From Gammaproteobacteria bacterium (GTDB taxonomy: Bacteria > Pseudomonadota > Gammaproteobacteria > Eutrophobiales > Eutrophobiaceae): DNA of 5,453 nucleotides. The position numbers and the translations under genes were made by a program. Positions 1 to 5,187 of the stretch are shown here, piece after piece. The notes beneath the pieces are model-generated. The model had not been told where the DNA came from and searched no databases. It saw nothing but the letters and a program-made list of their open reading frames with translations. Every line of letters begins with the position of its first letter. Position 1 is the stretch's first letter. The stretch lies in assembly GCA_004356415.1 (NCBI GenBank), contig SMWN01000052.1, positions 1 to 5,453 of the forward strand. The letters are read 5' to 3'.

Positions 1-1020
1 AGCTATTGCCAAGCCAGGTTGCTGTCTTACAAACTCACGCGCCAGTCTGGTAATAACTACTTCTGCTATACCGCTTTGTCGTGAGACAGTTGATGGTGAA
101 TAGGGTTTTACTGCAGTTTCCCATGCTTCAAGATCTGATCCCCTGTATGACCCATCACTGATGATGACATTTGCCATCGCCATGGCCAGCAGTCCTTCTG
201 TACCGGGCCTGCAAGCTATCCATTCATCCGCGTTGGCACCGGTCAACGACATGCGCGGTTCGATCTGCACACATTTTCCTCGCTTGTTTTTCACCCCCTG
301 GCGTAAATGACCATATGCGAGGCTGAAATGAACAGGAGATATCCAGGTACCGAGATAATCCGCACCGAATGACAGCAGGAAATTTGTATTCTTTATATCG
401 TAATAGGGAAGATTCTCCTGTTGGAAGCTTATCCTGTTTGCTTCATAGAGCGTGGACGGATAAGTAAAGTCATAATGCAGGTAGTTGTCGGAGCCAAGTT
501 CATCCATGAACGTAGTAAACAGTTTATCAAGATGGCCTCTTACACCATTAGTCAGGAGATAGACCGAGTTACTTTTATGCTGGATCTTCAGATTGCCCAG
601 CCTGATACCCAGTGTCGTCAGGGCCTCATCCCAGCTTATAGCAGTAAAATTGTTACTGCCCCGATCACCGTTTCGTTTTAGTGGTGTTCTTATCCGGTCA
701 GGGTTGTATAAGGCATTGAGTCCAGCCTGTCCCATGGCGCACAGACGGCCCTGGTTGACGGGGTGCAAGGGGTTCCCCTCGATCTTTTTTGCACGTCCCT
801 CTCGAATCCGGACACTGATCCCACAACCGGCCCCGCATTGACGGCAAATTGTGTTATACCAGGTGACAATCCCCGGTGAATATTCTTCTGGTGCCAGGAC
901 CTGCGGGATCAGGAACTCTACAGTTTTTTGGGTACTTTTGCCGTACAGAAACCCGGCACCGGCACCGACGCCACCGGCACCTATATACTTTAGAAAATCA
1001 CGCCGGTTAATCTTGATCAT
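1..1020 (-). CDS. Tat-exported molybdopterin-oxidoreductase-like subunit, QrcB/ActB type (3' end beyond window)
   Basis: The frame is open for 340 codons from ATG at 1018-1020 to the window edge, so roughly the N-terminal half of a ~650-750-residue family protein is present. Residues 5-11 read NRRDFLK, a twin-arginine signal, followed by a Gly/Ala-rich hydrophobic stretch to about residue 25. Cysteines C59, C62, C66 and C94 (CX2CX3CX27C) form a [4Fe-4S] site, followed by GRLCAMGQAGLNALYNPDRI (91-110), typical of the family. Around residues 181-200, where catalytic members carry a Cys, Sec, Ser or Asp metal ligand, I see no Cys or Sec. Residues 216-240 (LSFGADYLGTWISPVHF and on) resemble the metal-free 'molybdopterin-binding-like' subunits of Qrc and Act complexes. 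Expected role: periplasm-facing subunit of a quinone:cytochrome electron-transfer complex, working with the pentaheme cytochrome 20 bp upstream. A weak GGGAAA ribosome site lies about 8 bases before the ATG. Family assignment is firm; substrate and exact complex are inferred. Confidence 0.9.
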   Translation of the reverse strand, partial: MIKINRRDFLKYIGAGGVGAGAGFLYGKSTQKTVEFLIPQVLAPEEYSPGIVTWYNTICRQCGAGCGISVRIREGRAKKIEGNPLHPVNQGRLCAMGQAGLNALYNPDRIRTPLKRNGDRGSNNFTAISWDEALTTLGIRLGNLKIQHKSNSVYLLTNGVRGHLDKLFTTFMDELGSDNYLHYDFTYPSTLYEANRISFQQENLPYYDIKNTNFLLSFGADYLGTWISPVHFSLAYGHLRQGVKNKRGKCVQIEPRMSLTGANADEWIACRPGTEGLLAMAMANVIISDGSYRGSDLEAWETAVKPYSPSTVSRQSGIAEVVITRLAREFVRQQPGLAIA

Positions 1021-1040
1021 CAGAATTTCCCGATAACGTA

Positions 1041-1595
1041 TTATTTATGACATGTCCAGCAATCACGACCGTTCTCAACCTGCCGTTCGGTATGACAGTC
1101 TACACACCATGGCATCTTGAGGGAGGATACCCGAGTGACCCGGTCCATAGTTTCCACGGGGCCGTGGCACTGCTGGCATTCCAGACCGGCCTTGATATGT
1201 CTCTTATGGGGGAAGTGTACAAAGTCTGGTACATCATGCACTTTTATCCAAGGTATAGGTTCCTGTTTTTTCCAATATTCATACAGCTTTTGTATTTCCG
1301 GACTATCGGTCGCGATGACTTTGTGGCAACCCATGCATTTACTGACGCTCGGAACACCTGCGGAGGGGGTCTTGTCGGCGTGGGCGTGGCAATACATACA
1401 CGGGATCTCGTTCTGGCTGACATGTATGCGGTGGCTGAAAGCAATGGGCTGTACAGGACTGATATCGGAATAAAATTCGACTTGAACTAAATAACCCAGA
1501 ACAAAACCACCCATTCCGACGAGACCTATGAACACCGGTATCTTGAAGTGAGCAAGTGCATCCCGCACAGAGATGGATGTATCACTCTTATTCAT
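1041..1595 (-). CDS. Membrane-anchored pentaheme cytochrome c, ActA/QrcA-like
   Basis: This 184-residue protein has five CXXCH heme-attachment motifs: C66-H70 (CMYCH), C87-H91 (CMGCH), C140-H144 (CQQCH), C164-H168 (CVDCH) and C179-H183 (CWTCH). Extra histidines (H55, H58, H127, H130, H133) could be distal ligands for bis-His hemes. One hydrophobic segment at about 18-38 (PVFIGLVGMGGFVLGYLV) is an uncleaved signal anchor, so the heme domain should face the periplasm. The spacing and the gene order cytochrome then Tat molybdopterin-like protein match ActA of alternative complex III (five hemes) or QrcA of the Qrc complex (six hemes). The heme count favours the Act type. Its role would be to pass electrons between the complex and a periplasmic cytochrome. 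The stop is 20 bp before the next gene, so cotranscription is likely. The ATG is the only sensible start, because an in-frame TGA lies three codons upstream; the ribosome site is weak. The last heme motif ends one residue before the C-terminus. Confidence 0.93.
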   Translation of the reverse strand: MNKSDTSISVRDALAHFKIPVFIGLVGMGGFVLGYLVQVEFYSDISPVQPIAFSHRIHVSQNEIPCMYCHAHADKTPSAGVPSVSKCMGCHKVIATDSPEIQKLYEYWKKQEPIPWIKVHDVPDFVHFPHKRHIKAGLECQQCHGPVETMDRVTRVSSLKMPWCVDCHTERQVENGRDCWTCHK

Positions 1596-1631
1596 TCTTT
1601 GGATTCATGATTATTCCATATTGCGCATGGA

Positions 1632-2042
1632 CTATAGATTATTTTTCCTTTGTTCGGAAGCTATCAAATACAGTGACGGTCCGAGAAACCGTTGATCCAG
1701 GATCTCCATATGTAATTGGTATTCACCCACACTGGGGAATATCAGATTTTCAAGTGGCAGAATTAAATGGGTTCTGGCAGGAGCCTGATCATCATGCCGG
1801 GCATCCACGTCTGTGTATCCGTCAATGGTGAATATTGGTTTTTCGTCTGGATCCCTGAGATGTATAACAAACGGTTGTTTACCATTAATGCTGCGTTCCC
1901 ACTCAATGATACCGGCAATGATTACACGTTCCTGTCTGGCAGGAAATCCGGATGAATATAATTCGTTAAAGACGCCGTTTATATCAAGTTTCCCATCGGG
2001 GCGCGTAACGGCATCTTCACAGAAGAGCAGAGTAATATTCAC
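1632..2042 (-). CDS. DUF6941-like small protein of unknown function, first gene of the operon
   Basis: This 136-residue protein has no signal peptide, membrane segment or cysteine cluster (a single Cys at residue 8), so it should be cytoplasmic. The opening MNITLLFCEDAVTRPDGKLD, the following INGVF, and the late segment RTHLILPLENLIFPSVGEY fit, from memory, the DUF6941 family of ~120-150-residue beta-rich proteins of unknown role, in which 'LLCD.A....GKL.I.GG' is the usual start. The start codon is GTG at 2040-2042. No ATG lies in frame upstream before a stop at 2076-2078, and no clear Shine-Dalgarno is visible. A good promoter lies 43 bp upstream, and the stop is 36 bp before the cytochrome start, so it probably heads the cytochrome/molybdopterin operon. 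It is not a known subunit of Qrc or Act complexes; a role in assembly or regulation would be a guess. Reality of the gene is well supported; function is unknown. Confidence 0.8.
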   Translation of the reverse strand: MNITLLFCEDAVTRPDGKLDINGVFNELYSSGFPARQERVIIAGIIEWERSINGKQPFVIHLRDPDEKPIFTIDGYTDVDARHDDQAPARTHLILPLENLIFPSVGEYQLHMEILDQRFLGPSLYLIASEQRKNNL

Positions 2043-2084
2043 GTAATCATTATTCTGATTTTTCAGGAACTGTTTTTAGATCAC

Positions 2085-2113
2085 TTAATATCCTTTTTAA
2101 GTGGAGATGGCAA
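2085..2113 (-). promoter_or_regulatory. Sigma70-like promoter for the DUF6941-cytochrome-molybdopterin operon
   Basis: On the minus strand a -35 box TTGCCA (2108-2113, 5 of 6 to TTGACA) is separated by exactly 17 bp from a -10 box TATTAA (2085-2090, 4 of 6 to TATAAT). Transcription would start near 2078, giving a leader of about 36 bases before the GTG at 2042. This is a match by eye. The spacing and position are good, but the -10 is only fair. Confidence 0.5.
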
Positions 2114-2152
2114 GGAAATGGTATGTATATCGGTGGTTACTTTATTTATTCG

Positions 2153-2326
2153 TCAGTAACACCCCTCCGAAGCAGGTTTTACATTCTTGATGTATTTATA
2201 AAGTGTGCCTCTTGATGCCATATGTGGAGGCATTTCCCAGGCTTCTTTTCTTAGTGTCAGTTCTTCATCAGATAGATCGACACTAGTCACATTCGTTACA
2301 CCATTTACAGTTATGGTGTCAAAAAT
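2153..2326 (-). pseudogene. C-terminal remnant of an IlvD/Edd-family dehydratase
   Basis: Read on the minus strand, about 58 codons end at a TGA (2153-2155) and carry a recognisable IlvD/Edd C-terminus: DTITVNGVT, then VDLSDEELTLRKEAWEMPP, then GTLYKYIKNVKPASEGCY. Intact dihydroxy-acid dehydratases end in a very similar VSDEEL..R...W..P....G.L.KY...V..AS.GA pattern. The catalytic part and all iron-sulfur cysteines, about 500 residues, are missing, and there is no start codon. The recognisable sequence stops near 2318-2326; beyond that the frame only reads the antisense of the transglycosylase fragment. No frameshift or stop lies inside what remains, so the truncation may be fairly recent. Function is lost. 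The parent could also have been a phosphogluconate dehydratase or a sugar-acid dehydratase. Confidence 0.75.
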
Positions 2327-2332
2327 AGGCGC

Positions 2333-2545
2333 AATCCTAATGAGAATGTCAATGGTGGAACAAAATATCTTCGTGATTTGCTGGTCATGTTTGATAACAA
2401 TTTGAGATTAGCGCTGGCAGCTTACAATGCAGGTGAGGGTGCAGTTAAAAAATATAACAACAAGATACCGCCCTATAAAGAAACCCAGAACTATGTAAAA
2501 AAAGTAATCGACTATTACAATAAATATAAACAGTCGATGGGCTGA
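2333..2545 (+). pseudogene. C-terminal remnant of an SLT-domain lytic transglycosylase
   Basis: Seventy codons end at TGA 2543-2545 and give the second half of a soluble lytic transglycosylase (SLT/MltC-like) domain: NPNENVNGGTKYLRDLL, then NLRLALAAYNAGEGAVKKY, then IPPYKETQNYVKKVIDYYN. The AYNAGEGAV and ETQNYVKKV blocks are standard SLT motifs. The first half of the domain, including the catalytic Glu (the ES motif), is absent. There is no ribosome site or plausible start: the first in-frame ATG (2387-2389) would leave a fragment lacking the active site. Upstream sequence in all frames is antisense to the IlvD remnant. The coding frame is undamaged to its natural end, so it looks cut by one event and not slowly decayed. 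Confidence 0.85.
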
Positions 2546-2567
2546 ATCGATTCATTAAACAATTCTA

Positions 2568-2602
2568 AATGTCTGCTTTCGCTGTATCCTGTTGAAAAAC
2601 TT
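2568..2602 (+). repeat. Left terminal inverted repeat of the MITE-like element
   Basis: Thirty-five bases starting AATGTCTGCTTTCG and ending in CTGTTGAAAAACTT. The first 14 bases also fit the AATGTCNGCTTNCG repeat seen at 3721 and 5188. Confidence 0.65.
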
Positions 2603-2786
2603 CGTTTCTGATGAAGATGAAAAATCTATAGCGATTTAAGCGATTTAAATTCTATTAGATATTAGAGGGGGCTCATGGAATACTTAAAATCTCGATCTGG
2701 ATTCTCTATTGCGGTTACGCATGATAAATGAATGCCGTTTTCGAAGTGATTGTCTCTTGGCAGAAATTTAGTATCTTCAAATTATT

Positions 2787-2821
2787 GAGTTTTTCAACAG
2801 AATACAGTGAAAGTGAACATT
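2787..2821 (-). repeat. Right terminal inverted repeat of the MITE-like element
   Basis: Reads, on the minus strand, AATGTTCACTTTCACTGTAT and on to GTTGAAAAACTC, matching 29 of 35 bases of the left arm. Confidence 0.65.
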
Positions 2822-2876
2822 AATAGGTTAATTAAAGGCCGTTATCACAAGCCAATTATTTAATCGCTGATATTTG

Positions 2877-3434
2877 TTATTTATTCAGTTTGGTTATCTT
2901 GGAACCTTCCAGGGTCAGGTTGTACATTAATCCTTTGTTACTAAAGACGAATCCAACGATGGGATCTTCCAGGTTAATGGTGTTGATGTCCTTGCCCGCA
3001 CCGAATTCAATCAAGGCCACGGAACCATCAACACCCGCCTCCCAACCACTACTGTTACGGAAATTGTCCAATGCATCTTTTTTCAGGAAGATCAGCATAA
3101 CCGTTTTGAACTGTGCACCAAATTGAAAACCAAAGGAGACAGCTGCAGTGCTATAGTAATCAACTGTTTTTCCCTTGATTAACAATGCCCCTTCACCGTA
3201 TTCACCGCCAATACCAAAACCTGCCTTGACGACATCTGGAAAGACCAGAACACCTTCCGCCTTTTCCATGAATTTCTCTGCGCCCATAACTTCTTGCCTA
3301 AAGTTTTCCAGGGAAGCAGATACTTCAATGTCAATTTCTTCCTTTGAGGCAGCGTAGGATGTACCAATAAAAATGAAACAAAAGGACAACAACATGATCA
3401 GTTTACAGATAGTTTGAATATTATGTTTATGCAT
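2877..3434 (-). CDS. Exported SYLF-domain (Ysc84-type) lipid-binding protein
   Basis: This 185-residue protein has a clear signal peptide: a hydrophobic core at residues 11-25 and a likely cleavage after SYA at residue 28. The mature ~157 residues are one SYLF/Ysc84 domain. Hallmarks are AEGVLVFPDVVKAGFGIGG (59-77), then GEGALL, SFGFQFGAQ (100-108), the acidic DALDNF segment (120-125), a second Gly-rich stretch GWEAGVDGSVA (130-140), and the closing FVFSNKGLMYNLTLEGSKI (162-180). Bacterial members are small envelope proteins; eukaryotic relatives bind phosphoinositides, so envelope lipid binding is inferred. There is no lipobox. The ATG has a strong AAGGAGAA ribosome site about 8 bases upstream, and a perfect TATAAT about 46 bp upstream. 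It stands alone, with no cotranscribed gene. The stop is 55 bp from the MITE-like element, so that element's hairpin arms lie in its 3' flank. No normal terminator is visible. Confidence 0.92.
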   Translation of the reverse strand: MHKHNIQTICKLIMLLSFCFIFIGTSYAASKEEIDIEVSASLENFRQEVMGAEKFMEKAEGVLVFPDVVKAGFGIGGEYGEGALLIKGKTVDYYSTAAVSFGFQFGAQFKTVMLIFLKKDALDNFRNSSGWEAGVDGSVALIEFGAGKDINTINLEDPIVGFVFSNKGLMYNLTLEGSKITKLNK

Positions 3435-3480
3435 TACAGGTTCTCCTTGGGGATATGGTTATATCAAACTCATATTCGTC

Positions 3481-3486
3481 ATTATA
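3481..3486 (-). promoter_or_regulatory. Possible -10 box for the SYLF gene
   Basis: The minus strand reads TATAAT exactly, placing the start of transcription near 3474 and giving a ~40-base leader to the ATG. The best -35 candidate, TTGTCT, is 21 bp upstream, too far for a standard sigma70 promoter. The promoter may therefore rely on an activator or another sigma factor, or the box may be chance. Confidence 0.4.
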
Positions 3487-3675
3487 TACTGAACGAGACT
3501 AAGCTGGAGACAATAAAAATTACTCAACTACTCTTTGCTAATTTCAAAGGCTAACATCTCAGATCCAGTTTTTGCGAACCAGTTGCGGATATGTTATCAA
3601 CTGATAATTGCCAAACTCCACATTCTGAATGCCAGCTAAGTTGCTAGCTGCCAACCATAGTTTGCATCTAACTGG

Positions 3676-3695
3676 CCGCTTTCAGTATTAACCAG
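3676..3695 (+). repeat. Copy 1 of an exact 20-bp intergenic direct repeat
   Basis: The sequence CCGCTTTCAGTATTAACCAG is found again, base for base, at 5148-5167. The flanks are similar for a few bases only (G-G/A immediately before). Confidence 0.8.
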
Positions 3696-3721
3696 AGATT
3701 CACTACCGGCGGCTATCCAAC

Positions 3722-3735
3722 GTAAGCTGACATTT
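3722..3735 (-). repeat. AATGTCNGCTTNCG repeat motif, inverted copy
   Basis: On the minus strand it reads AATGTCAGCTTACG. Related copies are AATGTCTGCTTTCG at 2568-2581 and AATGTCCGCTTACG at 5188-5201. Here it closes a unit of about 60 bp that opens with the 20-bp repeat at 3676. Confidence 0.6.
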
Positions 3736-3762
3736 GGCTAGAGATATTGAACTGGATACAAT
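3734..3762 (+). promoter_or_regulatory. Candidate sigma70 promoter for the leader ORF and solute-binding gene
   Basis: A -35 box TTGGCT (3734-3739, 4 of 6) and a -10 box TACAAT (3757-3762, 5 of 6) are separated by exactly 17 bp. Transcription would begin near 3769 and leave a leader of about 145 bases, which contains a hairpin and a small ORF. The -35 box overlaps the end of the repeat unit, so the repeat may have supplied part of the promoter. Confidence 0.45.
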
Positions 3763-3786
3763 AACAACAGAGCCTGTGCTAGTATC

Positions 3787-3827
3787 CCCGCTCAAAAGGA
3801 ACTCTGATCCACACCATCCTTTGCGGG
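3787..3827 (+). promoter_or_regulatory. Leader hairpin upstream of the small ORF
   Basis: The arms CCCGC (3787-3791) plus AAAGGA (3795-3800) pair with TCCTTT (3817-3822) plus GCGGG (3823-3827). This makes an 11-bp stem with a 3-base bulge (TCA) and a 16-base loop. There is no U-run after it, so it is not a terminator. It ends 4 bases before the AAGGAG of the small ORF, so folding could influence ribosome access. No known riboswitch class was recognised. Confidence 0.45.
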
Positions 3828-3842
3828 TCGCAAGGAGTACCG

Positions 3843-3905
3843 ATGATCCGCTTCTCTGAGTTTTCTTATGGGGATATCCAATCTTTTCTAACTGAATTAA
3901 TTTGA
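3843..3905 (+). CDS. Possible 20-codon leader ORF ahead of the solute-binding gene
   Basis: An ATG at 3843-3845 follows AAGGAG (3832-3837) with 5-base spacing. This is a far better ribosome site than that of the gene downstream. The ORF encodes 20 residues starting MIRFSEFSYGDIQSF and ends in TGA 3903-3905, nine bases before the ATG of the solute-binding gene. It lies inside the predicted transcript leader and behind a hairpin. Its position suggests a leader peptide whose translation could open or feed the weak start downstream. There is no run of one amino acid as in classic attenuators; Phe and Ser are three each. It may instead be the surviving N-terminus of a longer gene, since the FSEFSYG stretch looks like ordinary protein sequence. 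Whether it is translated cannot be told from sequence alone. Confidence 0.4.
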   Translation: MIRFSEFSYGDIQSFLTELI

Positions 3906-3914
3906 GATCTAATT

Positions 3915-4715
3915 ATGATTAGTAGACTAAAAATGTTTTTTCACATTGCAGTGGTATTGTTGATGTTTCTTTCTCTGGAGGTCCATGCAGATGCCCTGGA
4001 TGATATTGTCGAGAGAGGAACGCTAAGAATTGGTGTTTCACTGTTCGAGCCATGGACCATGGAGGGTGAGACAGGACAACTTTCCGGCTATGAGGTAGAT
4101 GTAACGAAAAAGCTTGCACAGGATATGAGTGTTAAGTCGAAATTCATTGTCTACAAGTGGGAAGACATTATTTCGGCGCTCAGGAAAGGTGAGATTGATA
4201 TCATTGCTGGCGGGATGGCCATTACCCCTGCTCGCGCACTCAAGATCAATTTCAGTATTCCGTATGCTGATTCGGGGATCAGCCTGGCAACAAATACCAA
4301 AATGACCCGCAATGTCAAGAGCCTCGAGGAGCTCAATCAGAAAGACATTATCATCTCGGCCGTATCAGAATCTATCTCGTTTGAACTGGCACAGCGACTG
4401 TTTGATAAGGCCAATGTCAAGGCCTTTAAAACTGCAGCGGAGGCAACGAAGGCAGTCATGGATGGTGAAGCTCATGCCTACGTGGCAACTTCCCCCCAGC
4501 CAGAATTTCTTGCACTCAAATATCCGCAGAAGATTGATATACCGATAACCAAGCCCCTGATTTCGTACAAGGCTGGTTTCGGGGTCAGGAAAGGTGAACA
4601 GGAATGGTTGAATTTTTTGAATGCCTGGATTACGGCAAGGGAAGCGGATAAATGGCTCTCGGCTACCCATAAACATTGGTTTGAAAGTCTTGGGTGGCGC
4701 AAGGAAGTACATTAG
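3915..4715 (+). CDS. Periplasmic solute-binding protein, family 3 (SBP_bac_3), with altered ligand site
   Basis: This 266-residue protein has a signal peptide (hydrophobic 8-21, likely cut after VHA at 25) and one complete SBP_bac_3 domain. Marks in order are DDIVERGTLRIGVS (29-42), LSGYEVDVTKKLAQD (56-70), the hinge block GEIDIIAGGMAITPAR (92-107), NFSIPYADSG (112-121), then the second lobe and FGVRKGEQEWLNFLNAWI (222-239). R107 corresponds to the Arg that holds the ligand carboxylate in amino-acid-binding members. In the second lobe the usual GR.DA....D is GEAHAYVATSP (184-194): both acidic positions are replaced (H187, T192), so a normal alpha-amino acid ligand is doubtful. No permease or ATPase gene is adjacent on the right, so it may work with a distant ABC transporter or as a sensor input. 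The ribosome site is weak (TTTGAGAT); a leader ORF ends nine bases before the ATG. The stop is two bases before the next start. Confidence 0.9.
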   Translation: MISRLKMFFHIAVVLLMFLSLEVHADALDDIVERGTLRIGVSLFEPWTMEGETGQLSGYEVDVTKKLAQDMSVKSKFIVYKWEDIISALRKGEIDIIAGGMAITPARALKINFSIPYADSGISLATNTKMTRNVKSLEELNQKDIIISAVSESISFELAQRLFDKANVKAFKTAAEATKAVMDGEAHAYVATSPQPEFLALKYPQKIDIPITKPLISYKAGFGVRKGEQEWLNFLNAWITAREADKWLSATHKHWFESLGWRKEVH

Positions 4716-4717
4716 TA

Positions 4718-5086
4718 ATGATCGGCGCTGCCATGAAGCCTGTCATCTTCCCTGGAAACAGGGCGTTGGTTTGGCTGGCTTTCTTACTCGCTTCAACAAT
4801 CATATTAGCTGAGTCTGGTACTTGGCACGAACTCCCTCCAATATACGATGAAATTATCGTGGAAGAGATCTATCAAAGTGCTGGAGGTTGGCGTGAGTCC
4901 TCACCGATCGAATATGATTGGAGGGTCCCACCGAAGAAGAAAAAAGAAGGCAGGATCAAATTTGGTTATGATACTGATTCAGCCTACGAACAGATGGGTG
5001 AAAGGCAGGATGATTATTTTCCCACCAATCAAACTGAGTTGAGTGATCCTAAACCAACAAACAATCTGTTCAGGTTGAATTTTTAA
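4718..5086 (+). CDS. Small exported protein of unknown function, coupled to the solute-binding gene
   Basis: I do not recognise this 122-residue protein. The ATG at 4718-4720 is chosen because AAGGAAG (4701-4707) lies 10 bases ahead and it begins two bases after the upstream stop. A GTG at 4694 would overlap the upstream gene and lacks such a site. Residues 15-31 (RALVWLAFLLASTIILA) form a signal peptide or anchor, with a possible cut after LA at 31. The rest is polar and probably poorly folded: an acidic stretch with Trp and Tyr (TWHELPPIYDEIIVEEIY, 35-52), GGWRESSPIEYDWRVP (56-71), a basic run PPKKKKEGRIKFGYD (71-85), then an Asp/Asn/Pro-rich tail ending LFRLNF. A final aromatic after alternating hydrophobics is seen in outer-membrane proteins, but the protein is too short to argue for a barrel. 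The tight spacing suggests it acts with the solute-binding protein in the periplasm or at the inner membrane. Confidence 0.7.
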   Translation: MIGAAMKPVIFPGNRALVWLAFLLASTIILAESGTWHELPPIYDEIIVEEIYQSAGGWRESSPIEYDWRVPPKKKKEGRIKFGYDTDSAYEQMGERQDDYFPTNQTELSDPKPTNNLFRLNF

Positions 5087-5109
5087 AATTAAAGTTTGAT
5101 TCTATGGCG

Positions 5110-5135
5110 ACGGACATCTTGTCAAGAAGTTCCGT
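5110..5135. other. Imperfect hairpin between convergent genes
   Basis: ACGGACATCTT pairs with AAGAAGTTCCGT around a GTC loop, with one bulged T and one A-A mismatch. It lies 24 bp after the stop of the exported-protein gene and faces the end of the MOSC gene. No U-tract follows on either strand, so it is at best an atypical terminator, and may simply be part of the adjacent repeat. Confidence 0.35.
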
Positions 5136-5147
5136 GATGATGAACGA

Positions 5148-5167
5148 CCGCTTTCAGTATTAACCAG
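5148..5167 (+). repeat. Copy 2 of the exact 20-bp intergenic direct repeat
   Basis: CCGCTTTCAGTATTAACCAG, identical to 3676-3695. It lies between convergent genes. Confidence 0.8.
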
Positions 5168-5187
5168 TCGCTTACTAAAATCTGAAT

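Larger units (their letters stand above)
2568..2821. mobile_element. MITE-like element with 35-bp terminal inverted repeats
   Basis: The left end (2568-2602) and the reverse complement of the right end (2787-2821) match at 29 of 35 positions. They share the exact 13-base core CTGTTGAAAAACT and the block CTGTAT, and begin AATGT. All six differences are transitions, and four of them would still pair as G-U in RNA. The arms may extend inward with weaker similarity (GAAGAT shared). The 185-bp interior has no transposase; it contains a tandem GCGATTTAA (2632-2640, 2641-2648 partial) and one 18-codon ORF (2675-2731) after a GAGGGGG. The end motif GTTGAAAAACT is common at insertion-sequence ends, so this may be a non-autonomous derivative. 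No convincing target duplication is visible, though a TA lies at each outer edge. It fills most of the gene-free stretch 2546-2876. Confidence 0.6.
3435..3914. other. 480-bp intergenic region between divergent SYLF and solute-binding genes
   Basis: No gene of normal size fits here. It holds the SYLF promoter on the left and the candidate promoter, hairpin and leader ORF of the solute-binding gene on the right. Between them, about 3528-3735, is repeat-like sequence. This includes a short possible transposase tail (minus, 3528-3593), a perfect 6-bp stem CAGCTA/TAGCTG with a 6-base loop (3633-3650), one copy of a 20-bp repeat (3676-3695) and an inverted copy of the AATGTCNGCTTNCG motif (3722-3735). 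Confidence 0.6.

Noticed and set aside
421..841. Two plus-strand open frames of 82-86 codons
   Set aside because: Both are antisense to the molybdopterin-like gene, whose Tat signal and cysteine motif are unambiguous.
1047..1490. Plus-strand open frame of 147 codons across the cytochrome gene
   Set aside because: It is antisense to a protein with five heme motifs, and its translation has no recognisable domain.
2205..2405. Plus-strand open frame of 66 codons
   Set aside because: It runs antisense to the IlvD remnant and then out of frame through the transglycosylase remnant.
2675..2731. 18-codon ORF after a GAGGGGG inside the MITE-like element
   Set aside because: It has a good ribosome-site match but is very short, has no recognisable sequence and sits inside a repeat; chance is the simpler view.
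4365..4712. Minus-strand open frame of 115 codons
   Set aside because: It is the shadow of the solute-binding gene, which has a full domain and signal peptide on the other strand.
4694..4717. Upstream GTG start for the 122-residue exported protein
   Set aside because: It would overlap the end of the solute-binding gene, lacks a ribosome site and would put a polar extension before the signal peptide.
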